Origin: Kribbella capetownensis
Lineage (GTDB): Bacteria > Actinomycetota > Actinomycetes > Propionibacteriales > Kribbellaceae
Direction of reading: 5' to 3'
DNA length: 64,000 bases
Assembly: GCF_004331485.1 (NCBI RefSeq)
Contig: NZ_SJKD01000005.1
Location: 62,001 to 126,000 of the forward strand
A program made the translations under genes and the position numbers. Positions 1-8,689 of this stretch are shown here, piece after piece. Each line of letters starts with the position of its first letter. Within the stretch, counting starts at the first letter, position 1. The notes under the pieces were generated by a model. It ran no database searches. It had not been told where the DNA came from and saw nothing but the letters and a program-made list of their open reading frames with translations.

Positions 1-1125
1 AGTGCTTTCGTCATGTTCGGAGGGCCACTGGTCCGCCTCGTGTCATCGTGGTTCTTGCTCAGCTTGGCCGACCTGCTGCGTCCGCGCACGGCGTTGATGG
101 TTGCCGTCGGTGTGATGGCCGGAGGCAACCTCCTGCAGGCGATTCCGGGCTCGGCGATCGGCCTCCGCCTGGTGCTGCTGATGGTGCCCTGGATCATCTT
201 GTCCGCGACCTCCGGTACCTTCGGCGCATTGCTGTCCGATGTCGTGCCCGAGGGCGGATTCGTCTTCGCCCGGGCGACCAGCAATGTGTCTTCGGGCGCC
301 ATGCAGATCGTTGGCTTCAGCCTGGGCGGAGTGCTCCTCCTGCACTTCAGTCCTACTGAGCTGTTCGCCGGCTCCGCGGGAACGAACCTGCTCGTCCTTC
401 TGCTGTGTCGCTGGGGGCTCAGCGACAGGTCGCCCAGGGCGCAGGGGAAGGCCGTGCGCCGGAGCCGGACGGTCAACCGGTTGCTGATCGGTTCTCCAGT
501 ACTGCGTCCGGTCTATCTTGCGCTGTGGCTTCCCAACGGGCTCATCGTCGGCTGCGAAGCGCTGATCGTCCCGTACTCGGGTGCAAGGGCCGGATTCCTC
601 TTCTCGGCGACCGCGCTCGGGATGCTCATCGGAGATGTCGGCATGGGACGTTTCGTCCCACCGGCCTTCCGCGACCGACTGGTCGAGCCCGCCCGCCTAC
701 TCCTTGCCGCGCCGTACCTTGTCTTCCTCACCCAGCCATCGCTCGGTCTCGCCTGCCTGCTGGCCGCCGTGGCCTCGATCGGGTACAGCGCCAGCCTTCC
801 GCTGCAGGAGCGGTTGGTGAGTTGGACGGCTGCGGACATCCGCGGCCAGGTGCTGGGGCTCTACGCAGTCGGGACGAGCTCGATGCAAGGAGTCGGCGCA
901 GTCATGGCCGGCGACCTGGCGAGCCTCCTCGGCGGCGACCGGCACGCCGCAGGACTGGGGATCGGCCTGGCCGCGACAGCATCGTTCCTCGTCACCGTCT
1001 CCCTGATCCCCGGCCTCCGCAGGAGCCGACAGAACCGACCGGTCATCAAGGTCGGCATCACTCCCTACGAGGACAAGCCGACTGAAACAGCTCACACGGA
1101 ACGGCGGACGAGCGCGGATGCCTGA
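1..1125 (+). CDS. MFS transporter, 5' end outside window
   Basis: Integral membrane protein of the major facilitator superfamily, probably a drug or metabolite exporter. The reading frame is open to the left edge, so the N-terminus is missing; the first ATG inside the window is at 13. The visible 374 codons hold about nine hydrophobic segments and a basic loop between the two halves (about residues 135-155), as expected for the later part of a 12-helix MFS protein. The end is a polar tail rich in Arg, Thr and Glu. It is followed by two short hairpins and then a converging ArsR-like regulator. The substrate cannot be read from the sequence. Confidence 0.8.
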   Translation, partial: SAFVMFGGPLVRLVSSWFLLSLADLLRPRTALMVAVGVMAGGNLLQAIPGSAIGLRLVLLMVPWIILSATSGTFGALLSDVVPEGGFVFARATSNVSSGAMQIVGFSLGGVLLLHFSPTELFAGSAGTNLLVLLLCRWGLSDRSPRAQGKAVRRSRTVNRLLIGSPVLRPVYLALWLPNGLIVGCEALIVPYSGARAGFLFSATALGMLIGDVGMGRFVPPAFRDRLVEPARLLLAAPYLVFLTQPSLGLACLLAAVASIGYSASLPLQERLVSWTAADIRGQVLGLYAVGTSSMQGVGAVMAGDLASLLGGDRHAAGLGIGLAATASFLVTVSLIPGLRRSRQNRPVIKVGITPYEDKPTETAHTERRTSADA

Positions 1126-1136
1126 TCGAACGCTCG

Positions 1137-1176
1137 CCCCCAAGCTGGGGGAGGCGTTGCCTGCGAGATGCGCAGG
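1137..1176. terminator. Paired hairpins between converging genes
   Basis: Two adjacent hairpins follow the MFS gene: CCCCCA/TGGGGG with a 3-base loop (1137-1151) and CCTGCG/CGCAGG with a 5-base loop (1160-1176). There is no T-run. They lie between converging genes, so a terminator role in both directions is reasonable but unproven. Confidence 0.45.
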
Positions 1177-1234
1177 AGAGGCGGGGATCTCGTCGGTCGG
1201 TCGTTCTTCGACCTACACGGTCTCCAAGTTCAGG

Positions 1235-2194
1235 TTATGTGCCGCGGAGGAGGTGGTCGCCGAGGTCTGAGCGGCGGTAGAGGACTGAGCGGCCGTGGCG
1301 GGCTGAGATGAGTAGGCCGGCTGCGCGCAGGGCGCGGAGGTGCTGGTTGACCGCGGTCGGGGTGACGTTGAGGCGTACGGCGAGCTCGGTTGACGACGTT
1401 GGGGTCTCTAGGAGGCCTAGCAGTTGGGCTCGGACGCGGCCGATCAGGCCGGCCAGCGCGGCTGGCGGCGTACTCGTCTCGGTTTCCCACAGGGTTCCCA
1501 AGCCGCGGGCTGGGTAGATGAGGTGCGGCGGCTCGTCGGGGGAGATGGGCACCGCCCCACGTCGGCTGAAGAGTGAGGGAGCGAGCGTCAGCCCGCGACC
1601 AGCGGTCGAGGCTCGGTAGGAGAGGTCGCTGCGCAGACGTATCCGGAGGACTGTGCCGTCCAGGCGGACGTGTGGGTCGATGCCGGCGAACATCGCCGCA
1701 AGGCCGGCGTGCGCCATGACTCGGCCGCGGTACACAACGTCGGCCTCGAGTACTGTCCGCATCCGCGCCCAGTGCGGCTCGAAACATGCCTCCCAGTAGT
1801 CCCGCAGCGCTGCCAGCACCCGGCCGAGTACCCGGGCCGGCCGGCCTTGAAGGGCCGATGGCAGAGTGCCCGGATGGACCTCCGCCAGGTCCGCGCGTAC
1901 GACGCCCGCCGGGGTGCCTGCCAGAGTCGACAACTCGTCCTCGATCCTGCCCAGCGGACTGTAGGGCCGTGGGGTGAGGAAGTCCGGCGTCCACAGCGAC
2001 TCGTTCGTCAGGGCACGGAGCAGTTCCAGGTCGAGCCCGGTCCGCGCCGGCTCGGTGGCCCGCAGCCAGGGCAGTTGCAGGGGGAACCGGCCGGGATCGC
2101 GCAGGGTCCGTAGGGACAGGACCAACTCGTGCAGCGGTGAGATCGCGAACCGCACCTCGCCGAGATCGTTGCCCGCGAGCTCGTACTCGATCAT
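1235..2194 (-). CDS. ArsR-like winged-helix regulator (DUF5937-type)
   Basis: A 319-residue regulator. The long N-terminal part (about residues 1-240) resembles the actinobacterial DUF5937 class. The C-terminus is an ArsR-like winged helix: LAVRLNVTPTAVNQHLRAL is the recognition-helix region, followed by GLLISARHGRSVLYRRS as the wing. It diverges from an MFS exporter 56 bases away, the usual arrangement for a repressor controlling its exporter. I chose the ATG at 2194 because the preceding bases look like a leaderless promoter (TAGCGT about 8 bases upstream). An ATG at 2227, directly after GGAGG, would add 11 residues. The ligand is unknown. Confidence 0.8.
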   Translation of the reverse strand: MIEYELAGNDLGEVRFAISPLHELVLSLRTLRDPGRFPLQLPWLRATEPARTGLDLELLRALTNESLWTPDFLTPRPYSPLGRIEDELSTLAGTPAGVVRADLAEVHPGTLPSALQGRPARVLGRVLAALRDYWEACFEPHWARMRTVLEADVVYRGRVMAHAGLAAMFAGIDPHVRLDGTVLRIRLRSDLSYRASTAGRGLTLAPSLFSRRGAVPISPDEPPHLIYPARGLGTLWETETSTPPAALAGLIGRVRAQLLGLLETPTSSTELAVRLNVTPTAVNQHLRALRAAGLLISARHGRSVLYRRSDLGDHLLRGT

Positions 2195-2250
2195 GAAGTA
2201 ATACGCTACATCGTTGGTGCCGGTCATCCTCCGGATGCGACAACTGTGGA
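2195..2250. promoter_or_regulatory. Divergent promoter region, ArsR-like gene and MFS exporter
   Basis: These 56 bases separate the starts of the divergent regulator and exporter, so both promoters and any operator must lie here. An AT-richer stretch (about 2195-2215) holds a TAGCGT-like -10 hexamer for the leftward gene and TAATAC on the other strand. I see no strong inverted repeat. Confidence 0.4.
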
Positions 2251-3507
2251 GTGCCTGAGCTCCTCCGTGATCCCGTCGAACGCGCGCTCGCCTCCGCTGT
2301 GGCCGCGCTGTCCCTGTCTCGTGGCATGTTCTTCGCCGTCAGCGCGCTCTACTTCACCCGCGGGGTCGGACTGTCTGCAGCCACCGTCGGCATCGGGCTC
2401 ACCGTCGCCGGAGGGGTTGGCGTCCTGGCGTCGTACGCCGGTGGGCGGCTGAGCGACCGTTACGGTGCGGATCGGCTCCAGCAATGGGCGTTGGCCGCGA
2501 GCGGAGCCTCGCTGCTGGCGTATGCCTTCGCCAGCGACGTTGTCAGCTTCGTCCTGATCGCGGCCTGCGTCTCCGCCACGCGTGGCCTGCAGAGCACCGC
2601 TCAGGTGACAATGCTCGCCCGCTGGTACGTCGGCCCGGAGCGGGTCACGGTCCGCGCCAGGCTGCGTGTGGTGATGAACGTCTTCATCGGCGGCGGCAGT
2701 CTGCTCGCGGGACTCGCTCTGACGGTCGACACGACATCGGCGTACCGCCTGACGGTGGTTCTCGTCGGCGCGGTCACGATCCTCGGCACACTCCCACTGA
2801 TCGGTCTGCGCCGCAGGGTCGCGGGGATGGCGGCGCGCATGGATGCCTCCGGTGGCGCCGCGACATCCGTGCGTGGACGCTCGCCTCTGCGCGATCGTAC
2901 GTACGTATTGTCGACAATCCTCAACGCCATCCTCGCGATCCAGTTCGGACTGACGTCGGTCGGGATACCGCTGTGGGTCGCAGACCACACCGATGCCCCA
3001 ACGGTTGTCGTATCAGCGCTCCTGCTGGTCAACACCGTCTACGTCGCTCTCTTCCAAGTCCGCGCCTCCCGCGGTGCACAGACCCTGCGCACCGCCGGGC
3101 GGTCGGTACGACGAGCCGGCCTGCTCCTCCTCGTCGCCTGCCTGCTGTTCGCCAGTGCAGGCAACCTCGGCGCCGCAGCGGCAACAGCCGTCCTGCTCCT
3201 CGCCGCACTCGCCGCCTCCGCGGCTGAGACACAGGGTGAGGCCGGCGGCTGGACGATGGCCTTCGAACTCGCCGACCCCGCTCGCGCGGGCGCCTACCAA
3301 GGCCTCAGCCAGACGGGCTACGCACTCGCCCTGATGCTCAGCCCATCCGTCGTCACGACAAGCGCGGTCGACCACGGCATGCCAGGTTGGATCGCGCTCG
3401 GCCTACTCTTCGCAGCCACCGGCACCGCAACCGCGCTGGTCGCCAACCACGCAGCCTCACGCAGGAACGAACAACCCACACCTGTCGCCGACACAACGTT
3501 GCTATAG
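2251..3507 (+). CDS. MFS transporter
   Basis: A 418-residue major facilitator protein with about 12 hydrophobic segments. The loop after TM2 reads GGRLSDRYGADR, matching the MFS motif A (GxLaDrxGxkr). This points to a proton-coupled exporter in the cytoplasmic membrane. It starts with GTG at 2251, directly after the divergent ArsR-like gene, which probably represses it. The last 25 residues are a polar cytoplasmic tail. The substrate is not predictable. The gene converges on the STAS gene with only 22 bases between stop codons and no clear terminator. Confidence 0.85.
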   Translation: MPELLRDPVERALASAVAALSLSRGMFFAVSALYFTRGVGLSAATVGIGLTVAGGVGVLASYAGGRLSDRYGADRLQQWALAASGASLLAYAFASDVVSFVLIAACVSATRGLQSTAQVTMLARWYVGPERVTVRARLRVVMNVFIGGGSLLAGLALTVDTTSAYRLTVVLVGAVTILGTLPLIGLRRRVAGMAARMDASGGAATSVRGRSPLRDRTYVLSTILNAILAIQFGLTSVGIPLWVADHTDAPTVVVSALLLVNTVYVALFQVRASRGAQTLRTAGRSVRRAGLLLLVACLLFASAGNLGAAAATAVLLLAALAASAAETQGEAGGWTMAFELADPARAGAYQGLSQTGYALALMLSPSVVTTSAVDHGMPGWIALGLLFAATGTATALVANHAASRRNEQPTPVADTTLL

Positions 3508-3529
3508 GCAAATACCTGCTCCGTCACCC

Positions 3530-3859
3530 TCATTCCAGGGTGTGTTGGACTGGGATGGTTTGGGGGAGGTCTGTCAGTTCGAGTGCGGCGCGGAGCGGCG
3601 AGTTTGCTGGGACGACGATGCGGAGTTCCTGGCGGCGTTGGCCGATTCGTTCGGCGAGGCGGAAGAGCATCGCGATTCCGGAGCTGTCGAGATAAGTGGT
3701 CTCGCTCAGGTCCACGACGATGACGGTCGCGTCGGCGGAGGCGACGTGGCTGATGGAATCCCTGACCTCGATGGCGTTGGTGAGGTCGACTTCGCCGGAG
3801 ATCCGCACGACTTGGACGCCCTGGCTTGTCCAAGCGTCGACTTCGGCGTAGGCGGTCAC
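3530..3859 (-). CDS. STAS-domain anti-sigma factor antagonist
   Basis: A 109-residue single STAS domain, normal for SpoIIAA/RsbV-type antagonists, which release a sigma factor by binding its anti-sigma kinase when unphosphorylated. Visible are the first strand (VQVVRISGEVDLTNA), the VIVVDLSETTYLDSSGIAML core and the serine pair of the D58-S59-S60-G motif that carries the regulatory phosphate. The GTG start at 3859 overlaps the stop of the upstream phosphatase/kinase gene by 4 bases (GTGA), so the two are translationally coupled. Antagonist and its likely kinase/phosphatase partner are therefore made together. The target sigma factor is not in the window. Confidence 0.88.
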   Translation of the reverse strand: MTAYAEVDAWTSQGVQVVRISGEVDLTNAIEVRDSISHVASADATVIVVDLSETTYLDSSGIAMLFRLAERIGQRRQELRIVVPANSPLRAALELTDLPQTIPVQHTLE

Positions 3860-6024
3860 GGTTCGTTTCCTACCGCTACGTTGCGCCGCATGACCATCGT
3901 CGTACCGTGTGGACCACTGTCGACGTCGACGGAGTCCATGAGTCCGTGGATCAGCCTCAGGCCCCAGCCTCCGCCACGGTTTGCTGGGCTCCGCCACCGA
4001 CCATGGTCGCGCACGGTCAGCTCGATTGAGCTGTCCACAAGTCGCGCCTCGACCTGCAGGTCGCCTGGCGAGGCACCGTACGCATGGCGTACGACATTGC
4101 TGCAAGCCTCCCCACAGGCGATCGCGATCTCGCCGGCGTCCCGCGCGTTGACACCCGACTCACGGAGCCAGCGACGTAACGCGTGCCGGAGTTGAAAGAG
4201 CATGTGGGCCTCGGCCGGCACGTCGAGTGACAGCGGCGTACCGGCCAGCACCAATGGCCGCAGCGCAACCAGTGCGATGTCGTCGGCAACCTCGTCGTTC
4301 TCCGGGAGGGCCGACAGGAGATGGTCACAGAGTGCCTCGAGGTCGGCCTGCCCGATGCCGGATGCTTCGGCGACCAGCCGATCGAGACCGTCCTGAATCG
4401 ACAGGCTGCGCTTCTCGATCAGCCCGTCGGTGTAGAGCAGCAGAGTCGCGCCAGGCCTCAGTTGCTGTGTTGCCTCGGCATAGTCCCGTTGCGCGAGTAC
4501 GCCGAGCGGTGGGGCCAACCCACCCTCGAGGTACCGCGTGCCCCCGTTGTCGATCATGAGGGCGGGCGGATGTCCTGCGTTCGTGAACCGCATGGTGCCG
4601 GTGTCTGGGTCATAGAGGACGTACAGCACAGTCACCATCTCGGCCACTGACAGCTCGCGGACCAGCTCGTGCAGACCGTTCATCACCGCGACCGGTGAGG
4701 GATCGTGTACGGCGTAGGCGCGGACCGCCATCCTCAGCTGTGCCATGGCTGCCGCAGCCTGCAAACCGTGTCCGGCAACGTCACCGATGACGAGAGCTAT
4801 CAGGCCACCGCGCAGCTGGATCACGTCGTACCAGTCGCCGCCGACATGCAGGTCTGCAGTTGCCGGGACGTAGCGGGCGGCCACGGTCACGCCTGGGATA
4901 TCGGGCATGCGGTCCGGGAGCAGGTTGCGTTGCAGCGTTTCCGCGATCTGGTGCTCTCGCCGCGTCCTGGCCTCCTCCAGGCTCAGCTGCTGTTCGGTCT
5001 CGTACCGCTGGTGGATCTCGCGGCGCAGACGGTCGCTGGTTGCCGAGAGTTCCGCCGTACGACTCTCGACGCGTCCCTCCAGCTCGGCAGCTGCGGACAT
5101 CAGCGCGCTGTTCAACCGCATACGCTCGGTCACCAGCGCCGCGAGGAAGAACGACGTGAGCGCGACGGTGGCGTTGAACGCCTGAAGAGTCAGCATCTGC
5201 TCCAACAGCGACTCATCCGCGAACGGGCCGAGCTCGCGCGTCGCCGACCAGGTTGCGATCAATGTGGCCATCAGCGCGGCAGGAGCAGCTCCGCGCAACT
5301 GCAGACGCCACGAGGCCCAGCCCAGCAACGGCAGCGCCAGGAACAGCAGGGGCAGGTCGGTGTACGCCGTCCACGACACAAGCACCGTCGTCAGCACGAG
5401 GATCACAGCGGCTTCGAGCCAGCGCGTGGCCGGCCACGGTTCGAGCTCCCGGAACAGAGGGATGCACAGAAGGAACGGGGTGACGGCGAGCACGCCCATC
5501 GCGTCGCCGGTCCACCACACCGCCCACGCACCGACCAGCTCGTCGGTACCGATCGTTTTCGAGGACAGGAGCGTGATGGTGCCGATGGTCGCGCTGATCG
5601 TCATGCTCGCCAACGCACCCAGGAAGACGATCGCGAGCGCGTCACGCCGGCGATCCAGCTGACGCCGGAACCCGACGCGCTCAAGGACGATCGCCGCCAC
5701 CAGTGGTGCAAGGGTGTTGCCCAGGGCGGTGAGCAGCGCGGGTACCGGACCAGTGCTGATCGGCAGATTCACGGCCAGAGCCGCACATGCGACGCCCGGC
5801 CACATCGACCTCCCGAAGACCAGGAAGGCGGCCAGTGCGATGCCGCTCGGCGGCCACAGTGGCGTGACATTTTGCTCGACCAGCGACAGGCTCAGGCCCA
5901 GACGCGCACCGAGATAGTAGGCCGCTCCGACCAGGACAACGGCCACGACAGTGCGGCCCAGATCCGCCGGCAGGAGCGGCCTGAGTGCCCTTGAGGTCGA
6001 AGAAGCTCCCTCGCGCCAAGCCAT
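3856..6024 (-). CDS. MASE1 sensor with SpoIIE phosphatase and anti-sigma kinase domains
   Basis: A 722-residue membrane signalling protein. Residues about 20-300 form eight or more hydrophobic helices of the MASE1 type (VTPLWPPSGIALA near 53-65). A charged helical linker follows (305-360). Residues about 360-570 are a PP2C/SpoIIE phosphatase with the metal motifs VGGDWYDV and VIGDVAGHG. Residues about 590-715 are a GHKL kinase domain: EIAIACGEACSNVVRHAY is the N box and GGGWGLRLI the G box. Phosphatase and anti-sigma kinase activities on one membrane sensor suggest it both phosphorylates and dephosphorylates the coupled STAS protein in response to an unknown signal. Confidence 0.9.
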   Translation of the reverse strand: MAWREGASSTSRALRPLLPADLGRTVVAVVLVGAAYYLGARLGLSLSLVEQNVTPLWPPSGIALAAFLVFGRSMWPGVACAALAVNLPISTGPVPALLTALGNTLAPLVAAIVLERVGFRRQLDRRRDALAIVFLGALASMTISATIGTITLLSSKTIGTDELVGAWAVWWTGDAMGVLAVTPFLLCIPLFRELEPWPATRWLEAAVILVLTTVLVSWTAYTDLPLLFLALPLLGWASWRLQLRGAAPAALMATLIATWSATRELGPFADESLLEQMLTLQAFNATVALTSFFLAALVTERMRLNSALMSAAAELEGRVESRTAELSATSDRLRREIHQRYETEQQLSLEEARTRREHQIAETLQRNLLPDRMPDIPGVTVAARYVPATADLHVGGDWYDVIQLRGGLIALVIGDVAGHGLQAAAAMAQLRMAVRAYAVHDPSPVAVMNGLHELVRELSVAEMVTVLYVLYDPDTGTMRFTNAGHPPALMIDNGGTRYLEGGLAPPLGVLAQRDYAEATQQLRPGATLLLYTDGLIEKRSLSIQDGLDRLVAEASGIGQADLEALCDHLLSALPENDEVADDIALVALRPLVLAGTPLSLDVPAEAHMLFQLRHALRRWLRESGVNARDAGEIAIACGEACSNVVRHAYGASPGDLQVEARLVDSSIELTVRDHGRWRSPANRGGGWGLRLIHGLMDSVDVDSGPHGTTMVMRRNVAVGNEP

Positions 6025-6327
6025 GGTTCTAGTACGGCGTCATCAGCTGCGGCAGCGTCTGTGCCGACACGCCAAGGACAGCCGGTGCGGCGTACCTGCT
6101 CGTGGCGTGCGCTGTGGCTGTAGACACCCTGTCCAACTCTCCGGCCGGGGCGGAGCGCCTCATTGTCCTAAGCTCATGGGACGCTGGAAGGCCGGGCTAC
6201 GTCAAGCCACTGGTGCGCAGGTGAGCTGTACGTACCGTCGCTGGGCGTGACGAACAGCCGCCCTGACACCGTTGCCGCAATCTCCACCACCCCAGGATGC
6301 TTTGAGAATTCAATTGTCCGGGTCGCG
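6025..6327. other. Intergenic, leader region of the MASE1 gene
   Basis: About 300 bases without a convincing gene. It must contain the promoter of the leftward MASE1 gene and the 3' end of the leftward small membrane-protein transcript. I find no strong hairpin, repeat or convincing promoter hexamer pair. Confidence 0.5.
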
Positions 6328-6540
6328 TCACAGGGGGCGAAGCGCCCAGATGATGAATCCGACCGCCGTGCCGAGGATCAGACCGATGGCACCGCCGAAT
6401 GGCGCCATCACGACGGCAGCATCCGCCGACTCCGTTTCGAGGCCCAAATACGCCCAGAGCGTCGCACCTACGACGCCCAGCAATGCGCCGATGACCGCTC
6501 CCAGCAGCACTGCAACCCACGGTGATCTCTCGGGCGACAT
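6328..6540 (-). CDS. Small two-helix membrane protein
   Basis: A protein of about 70 residues with two Gly/Ala-rich hydrophobic helices (WVAVLLGAVIGALLGVVGA and GGAIGLILGTAVGFIIWAL) joined by a short acidic loop. No known domain is recognised. I chose the ATG at 6540; a GTG at 6576 in the same frame would add 12 residues and lies one base after AGGAGG, which is too close for normal use. The real start is uncertain. Confidence 0.5.
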   Translation of the reverse strand: MSPERSPWVAVLLGAVIGALLGVVGATLWAYLGLETESADAAVVMAPFGGAIGLILGTAVGFIIWALRPL

Positions 6541-6659
6541 CTCTCGAAGGTACTTGAGATTGCGCGCGGCGAGCACGCCTCCTGAGAGGTGCGCGGCGGG
6601 ATAGTTGCCGTCTGCAACGGTGTTGTACGGTTGGGTCGGACATCACTTGGAGGAGCGAG

Positions 6660-6989
6660 ATGGCGCAGCGCATCGTAGTCCGGCTCACCGACGATCTCAG
6701 TGGCGCGGAGCTCCCGGTTGGCAAAGGCGAGACCGTCACATTCTGTCTCGACGGCATTACCTACGAGATCGACCTGGCCGCGAAGAACGCAAATGCGCTT
6801 CGTAAGGCACTCCGGCCGTACGTCGAGGCTGGTCGCCCGGTCAGGCCATCCCGCCCGCGCCCGGTCCGGACCCGGATCGCGGCCGATCCCCGCACCGTCA
6901 AGGAATGGGCCCGAGCCAACGGCTACCAGGTAGCCGACCGCGGCCGAATCCCCCAAACCGTCATCGACGCCTTCGACGCCGCGAACTGA
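6660..6989 (+). CDS. lsr2: Lsr2-type nucleoid-associated protein
   Basis: A 109-residue Lsr2 homologue. The N-terminus (MAQRIVVRLTDDLSG) is the dimerisation strand region, and TVTFCLDGITYEIDLA is typical of the family. The C-terminal DNA-binding domain reads VKEWARANGYQVADRGRIP; family members usually carry an RGR or similar AT-hook-like loop in the minor groove, and here it is DRGRIP. Lsr2 coats AT-rich DNA and silences acquired genes in actinobacteria. GGAGG sits 5 bases upstream of the ATG. It is probably a second copy, since actinobacteria often have paralogues; this cannot be judged from the window. Confidence 0.92.
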   Translation: MAQRIVVRLTDDLSGAELPVGKGETVTFCLDGITYEIDLAAKNANALRKALRPYVEAGRPVRPSRPRPVRTRIAADPRTVKEWARANGYQVADRGRIPQTVIDAFDAAN

Positions 6990-7054
6990 AACCAGTCTGC
7001 CGGTCCCGGGAGTCCGGCCCCCCATTCTGCTGCCAGGCACGACTGGTGATGTTA

Positions 7055-7130
7055 TTGCCTGAGGCAACCGCTTGGGGGACTGCGGGCCGTCGACCTCTCT
7101 AACAGCCAAAAGGCGTATTGCCTGTTAGAG
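7055..7130. promoter_or_regulatory. Palindromic operator region upstream of CGNR-azlCD
   Basis: Two inverted repeats precede the CGNR gene. TTGCCT-G-AGGCAA is at 7055-7067. CTCTAACAG (7097-7105) pairs with CTGTTAGAG (7122-7130) across 16 bases, ending 22 bases before the GTG start. The 9-mer TATTGCCTG occurs in both elements (7053-7061 and 7116-7124). The position suggests autoregulation by the CGNR protein. Confidence 0.55.
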
Positions 7131-7152
7131 TTGGTTGCGGAGGTGGTTGTGG

Positions 7153-7707
7153 GTGACGTATCGGCCGGAGTTGATCGGCGGGCATCTCGCGCTCGACCTC
7201 GTGAATACCGTCGCGTGGCGTCTCGATCCCGGGCGAACCGTCGACAGGTTCGCCGAGCTGTCGAACGTGGAGTGCTGGCTGCTTGCGGCCGGTGTGATCA
7301 CGGATGGGGCAGTGGTGACGCGACGGTTGTGCGACGACCTGGTGGCCGCGAGGGACATCGCGTACGACGTCCTGGCAAGCCTCGCCAACGGACAGCTGCC
7401 GGACCCCGCCCCGATCGACGCGCTGCAAGGCCTCATCGTCGAGGTCGTCCGGTCGGCATCGGTCGAGGTGAGCCCGTTCGAGTGGCGGGCCGATGATCCG
7501 GGCGGTGCCGTCCGGCTGGCGGTCTGGCGGCTCTTCGAGGACGAAGACCTGAGCCGGTTGCGCCAGTGCGGCGATGACGGTTGCGGCTGGCTGTTCCTGG
7601 ACCGGAGCAAGAATGGCTCGCGGCGGTGGTGCAGTTCGGCCGACTGTGGCAACCGGGCTCGCGCTCGCCGGCATTACGAGCGAACCCGGGACGGATCAAG
7701 GCCATGA
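7153..7707 (+). CDS. CGNR zinc-finger regulator (ABATE domain)
   Basis: A 184-residue protein with an N-terminal ABATE-like domain (HLALDLVNTVAWRLDPGR) and a C-terminal CGNR zinc finger. The finger runs from CGDDGCGWLFLDRSKNGSRR to WCSSADCGNRARARRHYER, with four metal-binding cysteines and the CGNR signature near the end. Such proteins are considered transcription regulators. The GTG at 7153 is preceded by GGAGGT at a good distance; an upstream TTG (7135) is less likely. The stop overlaps the azlC start (ATGA), so the regulator leads the exporter operon, and the palindrome upstream is its likely site. Confidence 0.88.
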   Translation: MTYRPELIGGHLALDLVNTVAWRLDPGRTVDRFAELSNVECWLLAAGVITDGAVVTRRLCDDLVAARDIAYDVLASLANGQLPDPAPIDALQGLIVEVVRSASVEVSPFEWRADDPGGAVRLAVWRLFEDEDLSRLRQCGDDGCGWLFLDRSKNGSRRWCSSADCGNRARARRHYERTRDGSRP

Positions 7708-8414
7708 CAGGCCCCGGCCGGCAGTCGTTCGCCCGCGGGCTTCGTCTCGGCATCGGGCCGGCGCTCGCGACCGGCGTACTGGCGCTGAATTTCGGTGCCG
7801 AAGCGCGGGCACGAGGCTGGGGGACCGTGGCGCCGGTGGCCTTCTCCGCGTTCGCGTTCAGCGGCTCGGCACAGTTCACCTTGCTCAGTTCGTTGTCCGG
7901 CGCGACGGTGCTCGCGGCGATCGTCGCGGCCATGGTGATCAACGTGCGATACCTGGTGATGAGCGTGGCGATCGCGCCGAGCCTGCGCGGGGGCCGGCCG
8001 GCGCGCATCCTTCAGGCGCAAGCGATCGTCGACGCTTCGTTCCTGGCCGCGCATGACGAGGACGAACAGTACGACGTCTGGCGGATGATCGGAGTCAGCG
8101 TCCCCCAATGGATCTGCTGGACTGGAGGCACCGCCGTCGGCGTGCTGGCCGCTCCATCGCCGGATCTCATGCACAGGCTCGGCCTCGACGTGGCGTTCCC
8201 GGCGTTCTTCATCGTCTTGCTGATTGACGAAGTACGTCGATCCCGCCGCGCGGTCGTTGCCTGCCTGCTCGGTGCGGTCATCGCCGCCGGGCTGTTGTTC
8301 GTCACCGGTCCCAGCTACGCCCTGCTCGGTGCCGCTGCGGCCACCCTGATCGGGCTCCGACGAAGGAGGCATCATGAAGCTGTGGCTGTGCGTACTGGCG
8401 GTCAGCGCCGCTAA
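7704..8414 (+). CDS. azlC: AzlC-type branched-chain amino-acid exporter, large subunit
   Basis: A 236-residue membrane protein of the AzlC (LIV-E/BrnF) family, which together with AzlD exports branched-chain amino acids or related compounds. The opening FARGLRLGIGPALATGVLALNFG and the segment FSGSAQFTLL are typical of the family. Seven or so hydrophobic helices follow. The ATG at 7704 overlaps the CGNR stop by 4 bases. The 3' end overlaps azlD by 41 bases. The CGNR regulator in front suggests induction by the exported compound. Confidence 0.9.
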   Translation: MTGPGRQSFARGLRLGIGPALATGVLALNFGAEARARGWGTVAPVAFSAFAFSGSAQFTLLSSLSGATVLAAIVAAMVINVRYLVMSVAIAPSLRGGRPARILQAQAIVDASFLAAHDEDEQYDVWRMIGVSVPQWICWTGGTAVGVLAAPSPDLMHRLGLDVAFPAFFIVLLIDEVRRSRRAVVACLLGAVIAAGLLFVTGPSYALLGAAAATLIGLRRRRHHEAVAVRTGGQRR

Positions 8415-8673
8415 CTGGTTGATGAAGGCCGCAGGCCCACTGGTACTCGGGAAGCGGGATCTCCCGCCGGCACTGGTCAGTGTCACCAAGCTGACTGCTC
8501 CGGCGTTGCTCGCGGGACTGATCGTCACTGACCTCGGCGGCCGCACGATCGACTGGACCCAACTGATCGGAGTGGGCGTTGCCGGCATCCTCAATCTCCT
8601 GAGGATACCGATGCTGCCGGCAGCCGCCGCCGGCGTCGCCACCACGGCCCTCGTCCGTCTCGCGTCGGCCTAG
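8374..8673 (+). CDS. azlD: AzlD-type exporter small subunit
   Basis: A 99-residue AzlD (BrnE) family protein with four hydrophobic helices, the partner of AzlC. The residues KAAGPLVLG and LLRIPMLPAAAAGVATTAL are family-like. A strong ribosome site (AAGGAGG) inside the end of azlC precedes the ATG at 8374, so it is made efficiently despite the 41-base overlap. Confidence 0.88.
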   Translation: MKLWLCVLAVSAANWLMKAAGPLVLGKRDLPPALVSVTKLTAPALLAGLIVTDLGGRTIDWTQLIGVGVAGILNLLRIPMLPAAAAGVATTALVRLASA

Positions 8674-8689
8674 GGGCCCGTGCGGGAGT

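Noticed and set aside
4705..5994. 429-residue open frame antisense to the MASE1 gene
   Set aside because: Gln/Arg-rich nonsense composition; the opposite strand has intact phosphatase and kinase motifs.
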